Numbered from the stretch's first letter, positions 26,564-35,808 are shown. The stretch is 64,000 nt of DNA from Lentzea pudingi (GCF_014646255.1 NZ_BMNC01000015.1:1-64000), one strand, 5' to 3'. The notes: a model not told the origin generated them from the sequence alone. Translations and numbers: made by a program.

Positions 26564-27172
26564 TCAGGGCACGATGTAGATGATGGCGAACAGCCCGATC
26601 CACACGACGTCGACGAAGTGCCAGTAGTACGACACGACGATCGCGGAGGTGGCCTGCGCGGGCGTGAACTTGCTCAGCTTCGTCCTGATCAGCAGGTAGA
26701 CGAAGGCGATCAGTCCGCCGATGACGTGCAAGCCGTGGAAGCCGGTCGTGAGGTAGAAGACCGTGCCGTACGCCGAGGACGGGATCGTGGTGCCGTGCTC
26801 GACCAGCTCGATGTACTCGCCTGCCTGCCCGCCGACGAAGATCGCGCCCATGATCAGCGTCACGATGTACCAGCGACGAAGACCGAAGACGTCACCCCGC
26901 TCCGCCGCGAACACGCCCCACTGACAGGTGAAGGACGACGCGACCAGGATGATCGTGAAGGCCGACGCGTAGGGGATGTTCAGGTGCGTGGGAGGAGGAG
27001 GCCATGGCCCCTCGTTCTGGGCCTTCACCGTGAAGAACATGGCGAAGAGGCCAGCGAAGAACATGAGCTCGCTGGACAGCCAGACGATCGTGCCGACGCT
27101 GACCATGTTCGGGCGGTTCAGCGAGTGCACGCGCTGGCCGATTGAAGGCGCTGCCGTGGTCACGAGCAGCAT
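26564..27172 (-). CDS. ctaE: Cytochrome c oxidase subunit III
   Basis: A 202-aa membrane subunit of aa3 oxidase with five transmembrane helices. RVHSLNRPNMVSVGTIVWLS and GLRRWYIVTLIMGAIFVGGQ match the actinobacterial CtaE closely, and the last helices include SYYWHFVDVVWIGLFAI. I list the ATG at 27172; a GTG at 27163 (giving VTTAAPS) is equally possible, since close relatives begin near that point. It heads the ctaE-qcrCAB operon, divergent from the small gene at 27255. Confidence 0.94.
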   Translation of the reverse strand: MLLVTTAAPSIGQRVHSLNRPNMVSVGTIVWLSSELMFFAGLFAMFFTVKAQNEGPWPPPPTHLNIPYASAFTIILVASSFTCQWGVFAAERGDVFGLRRWYIVTLIMGAIFVGGQAGEYIELVEHGTTIPSSAYGTVFYLTTGFHGLHVIGGLIAFVYLLIRTKLSKFTPAQATSAIVVSYYWHFVDVVWIGLFAIIYIVP

Positions 27173-27254
27173 TATTGCCTGCGCTATTTCCGCCCGCCCA
27201 TCGGGTCCTGGGCAGATCATGGGTCGGCTGGGTCACACGCGAGGAGATCAACGA

Positions 27255-27656
27255 ATGGGCTTGCTGGGCCGATTGCGGGACTTGCTGCACCGACAGGACG
27301 GGCCGGCGTTGTCGGTGGACGACCCGGACCTGGTCGTGGTGGTCGAGGCGTTCGACTTCGCGGAAGCCGATTCGGCCGCCCTGGCCCGTTCCCCGCGGTG
27401 GCGCGCGGACGAGCTCGCGGTGCTCCGGCACCACGTGCGCATCCCCGCTGAACAGGTAGAACGCGCGCGGGAGCTGTTGAGCCCCGACGGCTGGGTGCTC
27501 GTCGCCGGTGACATAACGCTCGTCAGCCGGGTGCAGAAGCTGGACGCGTTGCACTGCGCCCAGGAGCGGTCGCGGATGGCCTCGCTGGCGCAACGGCTCG
27601 GCGGGGACGCGTTGGGGTGGGACGCCCTGCAGAAGGCGCACGAGCCAGCCCGATAG
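27255..27656 (+). CDS. Conserved hypothetical upstream of trpD
   Basis: A 133-aa soluble protein with a clear GAGGAGAT ribosome binding site 8 nt before the ATG. It opens with MGLLGRLRDLLHRQDGPALS, then an alternating pattern DLVVVVEAFDFAEAD and DGWVLVAGDITLVSRVQKLD that suggests an alpha/beta fold. No catalytic motif is visible, and I do not recognise the family. It is divergent from ctaE by 82 bp and lies 65 bp before the receiver-like gene, so it may share a transcript with trpD. Confidence 0.75.
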   Translation: MGLLGRLRDLLHRQDGPALSVDDPDLVVVVEAFDFAEADSAALARSPRWRADELAVLRHHVRIPAEQVERARELLSPDGWVLVAGDITLVSRVQKLDALHCAQERSRMASLAQRLGGDALGWDALQKAHEPAR

Positions 27657-27721
27657 CATCACGGCGACCTTGGTCACTTTCCGGTGGCCGCAGTCGGGCA
27701 GTCGCAGCGGAGGATCGAGAG

Positions 27722-28132
27722 ATGAGCACGCAGACCACGAAGATCCTGGTGTTCAGCCACCGGCCCGAGGTGCGTGAGACGATCATCACTGCGGTCGGCC
27801 GCCGCCCGGCGCCGGACCTCGCGCGCGTCGAGTACGTCGAGGCCGCGACGATCGCGGACGTCCTCTACGAGGCGGACGCCGGCACCGTCGACCTGCTGAT
27901 CCTCGACGGCGAGGCGCAGCCGACCGGGGGCATGGGCCTGTCCCGCCAGCTCAAGGACGAGATCACGAACTGCCCGCCGATCGTCGTCGCGGTGCGCCGC
28001 AAGGACGACAGGTGGCTCGCGACCTGGTCGCAGGCGGACGCGGTGCTGGTGCACCCGCTCGACCCGCTGGCCGCCGCCGAGACCGTGGCCGAGGTGCTGC
28101 GGGGCTCGGCAGTGCCCGTCGTCAAGGGCTGA
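27722..28132 (+). CDS. Response-regulator receiver-like protein
   Basis: A 136-aa single-domain protein with the receiver fold: ILVFSHRPEVRETIITAV, then VDLLILDGEAQPTGGMGLSRQLKDE with the phospho-acceptor-like Asp, and a final PPIVVAVRRKDDRW strand. There is no output domain. The acidic pocket near residue 10 lacks the usual DD pair (it has SHR), so phosphorylation may not occur. GGAGG precedes the ATG. It resembles stand-alone receiver proteins of actinobacteria and lies 6 bp upstream of trpD. Confidence 0.75.
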   Translation: MSTQTTKILVFSHRPEVRETIITAVGRRPAPDLARVEYVEAATIADVLYEADAGTVDLLILDGEAQPTGGMGLSRQLKDEITNCPPIVVAVRRKDDRWLATWSQADAVLVHPLDPLAAAETVAEVLRGSAVPVVKG

Positions 28133-28138
28133 TCGGCC

Positions 28139-29179
28139 ATGAGCCAGCGCACCTGGCCCTCGCTGCTCAACCGCCTGCTCGACGGCGTCGACCTGACCGC
28201 CGACGACACAGCCTGGGGCATGGACCAGGTGATGTCGGGCGAGGCGACCGCGGCGCAGATCGCGGCGTTCATCGTCGCGCTGCGGGCCAAGGGCGAGACG
28301 CCGGAGGAGGTCGACGGCCTCGCGACGATGATGCTCGAGCACGCGAACCGGTTCACGGTGGACGTGCGGGCGACCGACATCGTGGGCACCGGCGGCGATC
28401 ATTCCGGTTCGGTGAACATCTCGACGATGGCCGCGATCATCACGGCGGCCGCGGGCGTGCCCGTGGTCAAGCACGGCAACCGGGCGGCGTCGTCGCAGTG
28501 CGGCACGGCGGACGTGCTGGAGGCGCTGGGCGTCGCGATCGACCTGCCCGCCGACGGCGTGCGGGAGACCGTGCGCCAGCTGGGCATCGGGTTCTGCTTC
28601 GCGCCGGTGTTCCACCCCGGCTTCCGGCACGCGGGCCCGGTGCGGCGTGAGATCGGCATCCCGACGTCGTTCAACCTGCTCGGCCCGCTGACGAACCCGG
28701 CGCAGCCCACCGTCGGCCTGATCGGCTGCGCGCGGGCGGCCGCGGCACCGCTGATCGCCGGCGTGTTCGCACGGCGCCGCAACACCGCGCTGGTGGTGCG
28801 GGGCGACGACGGTCTCGACGAGATCACCACGACCACGACGACGTCGGCCTGGCTCGCGCAGGACGGTGTGGTGCGCACGGAGACCATCGACCCGGTGGTG
28901 CTCGGCGTGAAGCCCGCGCGCGAGGAGGACCTCAAGGGCGGCGACTCGTCGGTCAACGCCCAGGTGGTCCGCGACCTCGTGGCCGGCAGGACGGGGTCGG
29001 TGCGGGACGCGGTGCTCGTGAACGCCGCGGGCGCGATCGCGGCGCACGGCGGGTTCTCCGACGACCTGCACGCCGACCTGACGGCCTCGCTGAGCCGTGC
29101 GGCCGACGCCATCGACTCGGGCAAGGCGGCGGCGCTGCTGAGCCGCTGGGTGGAGCTTTCGCAGGCCCTGAAGGGCTAG
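28139..29179 (+). CDS. trpD: Anthranilate phosphoribosyltransferase
   Basis: A 346-aa enzyme that joins anthranilate and PRPP in tryptophan biosynthesis. DIVGTGGDHSGSVNISTMAA is the PRPP-binding loop; most relatives have GTGGD followed by a Thr/Ser run, so it is intact. VVKHGNRAASSQCGTADVLEALG follows, and FCFAPVFHPGFRHAGPVRREIGIPT carries the anthranilate-site residues. It stands apart from other trp genes, next to cytochrome genes, as in mycobacteria (Rv2192c beside ctaE). Confidence 0.96.
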   Translation: MSQRTWPSLLNRLLDGVDLTADDTAWGMDQVMSGEATAAQIAAFIVALRAKGETPEEVDGLATMMLEHANRFTVDVRATDIVGTGGDHSGSVNISTMAAIITAAAGVPVVKHGNRAASSQCGTADVLEALGVAIDLPADGVRETVRQLGIGFCFAPVFHPGFRHAGPVRREIGIPTSFNLLGPLTNPAQPTVGLIGCARAAAAPLIAGVFARRRNTALVVRGDDGLDEITTTTTTSAWLAQDGVVRTETIDPVVLGVKPAREEDLKGGDSSVNAQVVRDLVAGRTGSVRDAVLVNAAGAIAAHGGFSDDLHADLTASLSRAADAIDSGKAAALLSRWVELSQALKG

Positions 29180-29186
29180 CCGACCG

Positions 29187-29222
29187 GTTCGGTCACGCGT
29201 CGTCGCCGGCGCGTGACCGAAC
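29187..29222. terminator. Terminator after trpD
   Basis: A 13-bp perfect stem, GTTCGGTCACGCG and its complement, around a 10-nt loop begins 8 bp after the trpD stop. No long T-run follows, as is usual in this high-GC background. Confidence 0.7.
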
Positions 29223-29322
29223 TCGCACGACCGCCGCATCGGCGTAGTCCGAGCGAGTGATGGGCCCGAGATGCGCCTCACGTGGTAACGCGGTGGCAAT
29301 CCTCACCTGGAATGCTGGTGCC

Positions 29323-30015
29323 ATGGCCTTCCTCTACCCGGTGATGAAGCACGTCGTCGCGCGCACAGCCCGTCTCGTCTACCGCCCGGTGGTGGACGGT
29401 CTGGAGAACATCCCCACCGACGGCCCCGTCATCCTGGCGGCCAACCACCTCAGCTTCATCGACAGCGTCGTCATCCCGATGGTCGTGCCGCGTCGCGTCT
29501 CGTTCCTCGCGAAGGCGGAGTACTTCACGGGTACCGGCCTTAAGGGCTCGCTGTCGCGCTGGTTCTTCTCCTCGCTCGGCCACGTGCCGGTGCACCGCGG
29601 CAAGGGCCGTGACGCCCGCGCCGCGCTCGACACGGCCGCCGAGATCCTCGCGCGCGGGGACGCCTTCGCCATCTACCCCGAGGGCACGCGCTCGCTCGAC
29701 GGCATGCTGCACCGCGGCCGCACGGGTGTGGCGCGCATGGCGCTGGAGTCCGGCGCCCCGGTCATCCCGGTCGGCATCATCGGCACGGACAAGGTGCAGC
29801 CGGTGGGCAGCAGGTTCCCGAAGATCGTCCCGGTCACGGTCCGCTTCGGTGAGCCCCTCGACTTCAGCCGCTACGACGGCATGCAGGAGTCGTTGCCGGT
29901 GCTGCGCAGCGTCACCGACGAGATCATCTACCGCATCCTGGACCTGAGCGGCCAGGAGTACGTCGACGCGTACCAGAAGACGCCGGAGAAGACCCCGGCG
30001 ACCGCGGCCGCGTAA
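29323..30015 (+). CDS. plsC: 1-acyl-sn-glycerol-3-phosphate acyltransferase (second copy)
   Basis: A 230-aa PlsC-family acyltransferase. NHLSFID is the NHx4D catalytic box, YPEGTRSLDG the second motif, and SGAPVIPVGIIGTDKVQP the third. A hydrophobic N-terminus (MAFLYPVMKHVVARTARL) attaches it to the membrane. The ATG at 29323 is the natural family start; a longer frame extends upstream without support. Compared with the copy at 4073 it lacks the long Lys-rich tail. Two terminators follow. Confidence 0.9.
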   Translation: MAFLYPVMKHVVARTARLVYRPVVDGLENIPTDGPVILAANHLSFIDSVVIPMVVPRRVSFLAKAEYFTGTGLKGSLSRWFFSSLGHVPVHRGKGRDARAALDTAAEILARGDAFAIYPEGTRSLDGMLHRGRTGVARMALESGAPVIPVGIIGTDKVQPVGSRFPKIVPVTVRFGEPLDFSRYDGMQESLPVLRSVTDEIIYRILDLSGQEYVDAYQKTPEKTPATAAA

Positions 30016-30031
30016 CTCGCGGGACACGTCG

Positions 30032-30127
30032 AAGGCCCTCCCCGCCTGCTGCACGAGGTGGGGAGGGCCTTTTCGTTGTCCCACACACGACAGAGGCCCC
30101 CTCCGCGTGGAGGGGGCCTCTGTCGTG
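30032..30127. terminator. Tandem terminators between plsC and ctaF
   Basis: The first hairpin at 30032-30073 (AAGGCCCTCCCC and complement, then TTTT) serves the plus-strand plsC. The second at 30086-30127 has a 19-bp stem (CACGACAGAGGCCCCCTCC and complement around GCGT), symmetric enough to stop both this transcript and the converging ctaC-ctaF transcript. Confidence 0.85.
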
Positions 30128-30138
30128 AACTGACGGGA

Positions 30139-30555
30139 TCAGTCGTGGTTCGGGCCGGTGTGGTACTCGAACACCAGGCCGCCGACCGCGATCAGCACCA
30201 TGACCACTGCGATCACCAGCAGCCAGACGTGCCAGAACGCCAGCGCGACACCCGTGGTCGCCGCCGCGGCGGCGAGGCCGACCGGCCAGTACGAGCCGGG
30301 GCTGAAGAAGCCCAGCTCGCCGGCACCGTCGGAGACCTCGGCGTCGGGGTTGTCCTCCGGCCGCACCTCGATGCGGCGGGCGACGAACCGGAAGTAGGTG
30401 CCGGTGATGAGGGCCAGGCCACCGGTCAGCGCGAGTGCCACCGTGCCGGTGGGCTCGACGTGGCCGGTCGCCAAGTGCGTCCAGTAGCCGTAGACGACGG
30501 CCATCAGGAACGAGAAGGCCATCACCAGGTCGAATACGCGAGCTTCGATCTTCAT
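30139..30555 (-). CDS. ctaF: Actinobacterial cytochrome c oxidase subunit IV
   Basis: A 138-aa membrane protein with four predicted helices. MKIEARVFDLVMAFSFLMAVVYGYWTH is the typical start and FFSPGSYWPVGLAAAAATTG a conserved mid-block. FEYHTGPNHD closes the protein as in relatives. CtaF is a small aa3 oxidase subunit found only in actinobacteria. It is 14 bp downstream of ctaC in the same operon. Confidence 0.93.
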   Translation of the reverse strand: MKIEARVFDLVMAFSFLMAVVYGYWTHLATGHVEPTGTVALALTGGLALITGTYFRFVARRIEVRPEDNPDAEVSDGAGELGFFSPGSYWPVGLAAAAATTGVALAFWHVWLLVIAVVMVLIAVGGLVFEYHTGPNHD

Positions 30556-30569
30556 CGCGGGGCGTGTCC

Positions 30570-31502
30570 CTACTTCTGGCCCGCGCCGGAGGCCTCGCGG
30601 GCCGTCCGGTCGGTGTTGAACGGGGTGGTCGTCGTGGCCAGCGGTGAGCACCACTCGTCACAGTTCACCTGAGAGAGGGCCTCGGCCGTGGTGTACGGCT
30701 TGCCCGTCTTCTCGTTGATCTCCTTGCGGAGCTCGATGTACTTGTCGAAGTCGGCCTGCTCTAGCGCCCGGACCTCGAAGTTCATCACCGCGTGGTACGA
30801 GCCGCAGAGCTCGGCGCAACGCCCGACGAACGCACCGGGACGGTCGATCTGGTCGACCTGGAAGACGTTGTCCTGGTTGTTCTTCTCCGGCATCGGGAAG
30901 ACGTCGCGCTTGAAGTGGAACTCCGGCACGAAGAACGAGTGGATGACGTCGGTGGAGCGCAGCTTGAACTGGATGCGCTTGCCGGCCGGCAGCACCATGA
31001 TCGGGACCTCGCCCGAGGTGCCGACCGTGCTGACGACGTTGCCCTCTTCGGTCTTGTGGTCCGGGTACTGGAACTCCCAGTTCCACTGGAACGCGATGAC
31101 GTCGATGTTCACGTCCGGCGTCTTCGACTTGTCCGTGACGTAGTTCTGCGTCACGGCGGTGAAGTAGAACAACACCGCCACGATCACCGTCGGCACGACG
31201 ATGAGCACGATCTCCAGCGGGAGGTTGTACGCCGTCTGACGCGGCAGCTCCTCGGACTTCTTGCGGTGGAAGACCACCGACCACAGGATCAGTGCCCACA
31301 CGATGACGCCGACGACGAGCGCGGCGATCACGGACCACGTCCAGAGCTCGCGCATCTTCTCGGCCTGCGGCGTGACGGCCTGCGGCCATCCGAAGCGCAG
31401 CACCTCGTCCGTGGAGCAACCGGTGGCCCCGATACCGACCAGGCTCACAAGCCCAGCGGTCTTCACCAGCCGGGATGCCCTGGTGCCCTCCTTCAGGCCC
31501 AC
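30570..31502 (-). CDS. ctaC: Cytochrome c oxidase subunit II
   Basis: A 310-aa CuA-bearing subunit. GTG at 31502 is preceded by GAGGAGG. The N-terminus is a lipoprotein signal with the lipobox GATGC at Cys29, then two transmembrane helices (WSVIAALVVGVIVWALILWS and IVLIVVPTVIVAVLFYFT). The cupredoxin domain carries the CuA ligands: His in STDVIHSFFVPEF and the Cys, Glu, Cys, His and Met of GRCAELCGSYHAVM. It receives electrons from the diheme cytochrome c. Subunit I (ctaD) is not in the window. Confidence 0.96.
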   Translation of the reverse strand: MGLKEGTRASRLVKTAGLVSLVGIGATGCSTDEVLRFGWPQAVTPQAEKMRELWTWSVIAALVVGVIVWALILWSVVFHRKKSEELPRQTAYNLPLEIVLIVVPTVIVAVLFYFTAVTQNYVTDKSKTPDVNIDVIAFQWNWEFQYPDHKTEEGNVVSTVGTSGEVPIMVLPAGKRIQFKLRSTDVIHSFFVPEFHFKRDVFPMPEKNNQDNVFQVDQIDRPGAFVGRCAELCGSYHAVMNFEVRALEQADFDKYIELRKEINEKTGKPYTTAEALSQVNCDEWCSPLATTTTPFNTDRTAREASGAGQK

Positions 31503-31695
31503 TGCTCGCCCGCCTCCTCGTTCACAACTACTGGCCATGCCAACGGATCAAGCGGGAGCGTAGCCCAGCGCACCCGCGCTCACCCCTCGGGGGCACCGCC
31601 GCTGCGGTGCAGTTTCGGTCACACAGAGCCCCTTCGGCATACTGAGGACTTCCCCGTGGTCTTCTCCTTCGTGTTTCTTGAGAGGTGCGAGAGCC

Positions 31696-33624
31696 TTGTG
31701 CGGCCTGGCAGGACTTGTTTGCCCCAGCGAGACTGAGGCCGAGAACGCCCGTCCGGCCGTGGAGGCGGCGCTGCGCTGCATGCGGCACCGCGGGCCCGAC
31801 GAGAGCGGCACCAGGCGTGTCGACGAGGTCGTGTTCGGCTTCAACCGGCTCGCCATCATCGACATCGAGCACTCCCACCAGCCGTTGACCTGGGGTCCGG
31901 CGGAGTCGCCGAGCCGGTACACGATCAACTTCAACGGCGAGATCTACAACTACCTGGAGCTGCGCGCCGAGCTCACCGAGAAGCACGGCGCCGTCTTCCA
32001 CACCGACGGCGACACCGAGACGATCGTCGCCGCGTACCACTACTACGGACCAGCGGCGATCACGAAGCTGCGCGGCATGTTCGCGTTCATCATCTGGGAC
32101 GCCGAGCGCGAGGTCCTGTTCGGCGGCCGCGACCCGTTCGGCATCAAGCCGCTGTACTGGGCGCAGGGCCAGAGCGGCGTCGCGTTCTCCAGTGAGAAGA
32201 AGATCCTCCTGGAGATCGCCTCCTCGATCGGCATCGCGCCGAAGATGAACGTCAAGGGGCTGCAGCACTACCTGACGCTGCAGTACGTGCCGGAGCCCGC
32301 CTCGCTGCACGACTCGATCTTCCGCGTCGAGTCGGGCCACTCGTTCACGCTGGTCCCCGGCGAGTCGCCGAAGTTCGAGCGGTACTTCCCGGCGCACTTC
32401 AAGGTCCGCACGGTCCGTGACGAGGCCGAGGCGAACGCGCTGTACGACGAGATCACCGCCGCGCTGCGCGACTCGGTCGCCAAGCACATGCGCGCGGACG
32501 TGACGGTCGGCTCGTTCCTGTCCGGCGGCATCGACTCGACGGTGGTCGCGGCGCTGGCCAAGGAGCACAACCCGGACCTGATCACGTTCACGACGGGGTT
32601 CGAGCGCCAGGGGTTCTCCGAGGTCGACGTGGCCGCGGAGTCGGCAGCGCTGATCGGCGTGAAGCACGTGGTCCGCACGGTGAGCGCGCAGGAGATGATG
32701 GACTCCCTGCCGTTGATCACGTGGTACCTCGACGACCCGGTGGCCGACCCCGCGTTGGTGCCGTTGTGGTTCATCGCACGTGAGGCGCGCCAGCACGTGA
32801 AGGTCGTGCTGTCGGGTGAGGGCGCGGACGAGCTGTTCGGCGGGTACACGATCTACCGCGAACCGTTGTCGCTGGCGGGTTTCGAGAAGGTGCCGGGCGC
32901 GCTGCGCAAGGCGATGGGCAAGGTCTCCACGAAGATCCCGCACGGCGTGCGCGGCAAGGACCTGCTGCGGCGCGGCGCTTTGACGCTGGAAGAGCGCTAC
33001 TACGGCAACGCGCGGATCTTCCTCGACGACCACCTGCGCCAGGTGCTCAGGACGTACGACCCGGCGGTGTCCCACATGGACGCGACGGCCCAGCCGTACC
33101 GCGAGTCGCAGGCGTGGGACCCGGTGACGCGCATGCAGCACGTCGACCTGTTCACGTGGCTGCGCGGGGACATCCTGGTCAAGGCCGACAAGATGACCAT
33201 GGCGAACTCGCTGGAGCTGCGCGTCCCGTTCCTCGACCCCGAGGTCTTCAAGATCGCGTCGCAGATCCCGAGTGAGTTGAAGATCACGAAGGACACGACG
33301 AAGTTCGCGCTGCGCAAGGCGATCCGCGACATCGTGCCGGCGCACGTGCTGAACCGCCGCAAGCTCGGCTTCCCGGTGCCGATCCGGCACTGGCTCAAGG
33401 ACGAGATGCACGACTGGGCCGTCGAGATCGTGCGTGCTTCCCAGACCGACCAGTACATCGACAAGACCGCAGTGCTGCGGCTGATCGAGGAGCACCGCTC
33501 GGGCGTGCTCGACCACAGCCGCCGGATCTGGGCGCTGCTGGTGTTCATGATCTGGCACGGCATCTTCGTCGAGAGCCGCATCCACCCGGTGGTGCCGGAA
33601 CCGCACTACCCGGTCAAGCTCTAG
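31696..33624 (+). CDS. asnB: Asparagine synthetase (glutamine-hydrolysing)
   Basis: A 642-aa amidotransferase. The start must be the TTG at 31696, because it puts the nucleophilic Cys at position 2 (CGLAGL). Residues 1-205 form the class II glutaminase domain (RHRGPDESG, NFNGEIYNY, DTETIVAAY). The synthetase domain follows with the PP-loop SGGIDSTVVAAL near residue 275 and LSGEGADELFGGY. It converts aspartate to asparagine. It is divergent from ctaC by 193 bp, as with asnB next to ctaC in mycobacteria (Rv2201/Rv2200c). Some members of this clade amidate cell wall precursors, so the substrate is not fully certain. Confidence 0.93.
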   Translation: MCGLAGLVCPSETEAENARPAVEAALRCMRHRGPDESGTRRVDEVVFGFNRLAIIDIEHSHQPLTWGPAESPSRYTINFNGEIYNYLELRAELTEKHGAVFHTDGDTETIVAAYHYYGPAAITKLRGMFAFIIWDAEREVLFGGRDPFGIKPLYWAQGQSGVAFSSEKKILLEIASSIGIAPKMNVKGLQHYLTLQYVPEPASLHDSIFRVESGHSFTLVPGESPKFERYFPAHFKVRTVRDEAEANALYDEITAALRDSVAKHMRADVTVGSFLSGGIDSTVVAALAKEHNPDLITFTTGFERQGFSEVDVAAESAALIGVKHVVRTVSAQEMMDSLPLITWYLDDPVADPALVPLWFIAREARQHVKVVLSGEGADELFGGYTIYREPLSLAGFEKVPGALRKAMGKVSTKIPHGVRGKDLLRRGALTLEERYYGNARIFLDDHLRQVLRTYDPAVSHMDATAQPYRESQAWDPVTRMQHVDLFTWLRGDILVKADKMTMANSLELRVPFLDPEVFKIASQIPSELKITKDTTKFALRKAIRDIVPAHVLNRRKLGFPVPIRHWLKDEMHDWAVEIVRASQTDQYIDKTAVLRLIEEHRSGVLDHSRRIWALLVFMIWHGIFVESRIHPVVPEPHYPVKL

Positions 33625-33633
33625 ACGGTCGTG

Positions 33634-33657
33634 AGGGCCCCTCTCCGGAGGGGCCCT
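33634..33657. terminator. Bidirectional terminator after asnB
   Basis: A 10-bp perfect stem AGGGCCCCTC with complement around a TCCG tetraloop lies 10 bp after the asnB stop and just before the end of the converging methyltransferase gene. Confidence 0.8.
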
Positions 33658-33663
33658 TCCGCG

Positions 33664-34428
33664 TTATCGGCGACCCTGCGCGCTGCAGATCGCGTACGAG
33701 CTGACGACCGTCTCCGGGGACGCCATGAGCTCCAGGTAGCGGTCGAACTCGTCGTCGGTGAGCGGGAGCTTCGCGCGCACCAGGCGTGCGGTCGTGGCGA
33801 GCAGGCGGCAGCCCGCAGAGCCGCCCTCCCACTCCTGCACCTCACGCGAGCCGCTCACGTCGTGGAGGCCCGCGTCGAGCAGGGTCCTCTCGATCCGGGC
33901 ACCCCACGCCAGTTCGGCGCCGGCCTGGTCGAGCAACGTCAGCAGGGCGTTCTTCACCCGCATGATCAGCTTCGCGTCGTCGGGTGCCGCGGCGAGGACT
34001 TCGAGGGGCAGGCAGTCGAACTCCTCGAGCACGAGCCAGCCGCCGGGGCGCAACGAGTCGCGCAGCTTGCGCAGCACGAGTTCGCGGGCGGGCAGGTAGA
34101 AGAGCACCAGACGGGCGTGGACCAGGTCGAACGCGTTGCCCGGCAGGATGCCGGACACCACGTCGTGCTCCAGGACGGTGACGTTGTCGCGTTCCTCGAG
34201 CCGGGTCACGTCGATGTCGGTGACCGTCACGTGCCCGGACGGGGCGACGACGTCGGCCAGCCAGGTCGCGACCGATCCCCCGCCACCCCCGACCTCGAGG
34301 CAGCGCCAGCCGTCCGAGACGCCCAGCTGCTCGACGCGGACGAACGTGCCCGCGTCGAGCAGTGAGCTCAGCGCGTCGAACTTCGGATCGAGCGACTCAC
34401 CGGTGCCGCCGAACAGGTACGTCCCCAT
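33664..34428 (-). CDS. Class I SAM-dependent methyltransferase
   Basis: A 254-aa Rossmann-fold methyltransferase. Motif I is CLEVGGGGGSVATWLAD, followed by VTVTDID (acidic residue binding the SAM ribose), VLEHDV, FDLVHARLVLFYLPAREL and LRPGGWLVLEEFD. The substrate cannot be told from the sequence. The nearest described groups act on small molecules or quinones. It has an ATG start, with only 7 bp to the PfkB kinase gene upstream on the same strand. Confidence 0.85.
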   Translation of the reverse strand: MGTYLFGGTGESLDPKFDALSSLLDAGTFVRVEQLGVSDGWRCLEVGGGGGSVATWLADVVAPSGHVTVTDIDVTRLEERDNVTVLEHDVVSGILPGNAFDLVHARLVLFYLPARELVLRKLRDSLRPGGWLVLEEFDCLPLEVLAAAPDDAKLIMRVKNALLTLLDQAGAELAWGARIERTLLDAGLHDVSGSREVQEWEGGSAGCRLLATTARLVRAKLPLTDDEFDRYLELMASPETVVSSYAICSAQGRR

Positions 34429-34435
34429 TGTCCGA

Positions 34436-35410
34436 TCATGGCAGGACGGGAGCGATCTCCTCAGCGGCTTCTGCACCAAACGCGCCACGAATGCGGGCGA
34501 GCGCCGACTCGCGCTCCAGCACCCACTCCTGCGTGCCGACGGTCTCGAGCACCTCGACGGCGATGAACGAACCGAGCTGAGCAGAGCGTTCGATGCTCAG
34601 ACCCGACGTCAGGCCCGCGAGGAAACCCGCGCGGAAGCCGTCGCCGACGCCGGTCGGGTCGGTCTTCGCGACCTCGGGAACGGCGGGGACGTGCAGCGAG
34701 AAACCGTCGCGGTCGACGATCTCGACGCCCTTGGCGCCGAGCGTGGTGACGCGCTTGCCGACGCGGGCGAGGACGTCGGCCTCGGTCCAGCCGGTCTTCT
34801 GCAGCAGCAGTTCCCACTCGTAGTCGTTGCTGAAGAGGTACTCGGCGCCCTCGACGAACGCGCGCGCCTGGTCGCCGTCCATGCGGGCGAGCTGCTGCGA
34901 CGGGTCGACGGCGAACTTGTAGCCGCGCTGACGGCACTCCTCGGCGTGCCGGAGCATGGCCGCGGGGTCGTCGGGGCTGATGACCACGAGCTCGAGGTTC
35001 TCGACGCGGTCCGCGATCGGCGCGAGCTCGATGTTGCGCGCCTCGGCCATCGCACCCGCGTAGAAGGACGCGATCTGGCACATGTCGTCGTCGGTCGTGC
35101 AGACGAACCGCGCGGTGTGCGCGACGTCGGACACGTACACGCCGGACGTGTCGACACCGTGCCGCTCGAGCCACGAGCGGTAGTCGTCGAAGTCCTTGCC
35201 GACGGCACCGACGAGCACCGGCCGGACCCCGAGCACACCGAGGCCGAACGCGATGTTCGCGCCGATGCCACCGCGGCGGACCACGAGGTCGTCGACCAGG
35301 AAGCTCAGCGACACACGGTCGAGACGCTCCGCGACCAGCTGGTCCGCGAAACGACCCGGGAAGTGCATCAGATGGTCGGTCGCGATGCTGCCGCACACGG
35401 CTAGGGGCAC
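34436..35410 (-). CDS. PfkB-family carbohydrate/adenosine kinase (Rv2202c-like)
   Basis: A 324-aa PfkB (ribokinase-fold) kinase. The N-terminal block GGIGANIAFGLGVLG is the substrate-side GG motif, and TDPTGVGDGFRAGFLAG holds the anion hole and catalytic Asp. The position next to asnB and erpA and the sequence fit Rv2202c, described as an adenosine kinase in mycobacteria. The substrate is inferred to be adenosine. It starts at GTG. Confidence 0.88.
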   Translation of the reverse strand: MPLAVCGSIATDHLMHFPGRFADQLVAERLDRVSLSFLVDDLVVRRGGIGANIAFGLGVLGVRPVLVGAVGKDFDDYRSWLERHGVDTSGVYVSDVAHTARFVCTTDDDMCQIASFYAGAMAEARNIELAPIADRVENLELVVISPDDPAAMLRHAEECRQRGYKFAVDPSQQLARMDGDQARAFVEGAEYLFSNDYEWELLLQKTGWTEADVLARVGKRVTTLGAKGVEIVDRDGFSLHVPAVPEVAKTDPTGVGDGFRAGFLAGLTSGLSIERSAQLGSFIAVEVLETVGTQEWVLERESALARIRGAFGAEAAEEIAPVLP

Positions 35411-35525
35411 GTCGGCTCCTCTTTTCTTGTTGCGCTAGGTGACAACTCACCCGGACGAGTACCGCCGAGAAGACTACTGTTTGGTAGGGCTACCGCAGGT
35501 CAGACCGCCGTCATACGGTCAGGAA

Positions 35526-35699
35526 GTGACGATTCCAGAGGCCACCACGATGAGTGAACTGATCGAGGACTGCGCGCAGCTCCCCTTCGCTCTGACCCAC
35601 CCCGAGCACCCTCTCCCCGCCCCGCGCGCCGCCGCGCCCTGGCAGGTCGACGAGCGGTGCGCCCACCAGGTCGAGGGCCTCGCCGAATACGGCGTCTAG
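35526..35699 (+). CDS. Possible 57-aa small protein
   Basis: A GTG-started frame that reads TIPEATTMSELIEDCAQLPF and ends QVEGLAEYGV; an internal ATG at 35550 has GAGG 10 nt upstream and would give 49 residues. The amino-acid mix is balanced, unlike shadow frames. It is divergent from the PfkB kinase, has GCAGGTCAG about 23 bp before the start, and is followed by a strong terminator. Function unknown. Confidence 0.45.
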   Translation: MTIPEATTMSELIEDCAQLPFALTHPEHPLPAPRAAAPWQVDERCAHQVEGLAEYGV

Positions 35700-35750
35700 C
35701 TTCCGGATTCCCGGTTCGTCCGGTTCATACCTGACGGATTTTGTGGTCCG

Positions 35751-35802
35751 CACGCGGAGAGGCCGCGTTCCCATCGATGCGGGAACGCGGCCTCTCCGCG
35801 TG
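35751..35802. terminator. Long bidirectional terminator before erpA
   Basis: A 22-bp stem, arms beginning CACGCGGAGAGGCCGCG, with an 8-nt loop around ATCGAT. It lies 52 bp after the small ORF and 7 bp before the erpA stop, so it can serve both converging transcripts. Confidence 0.85.
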
Positions 35803-35808
35803 TTCGCC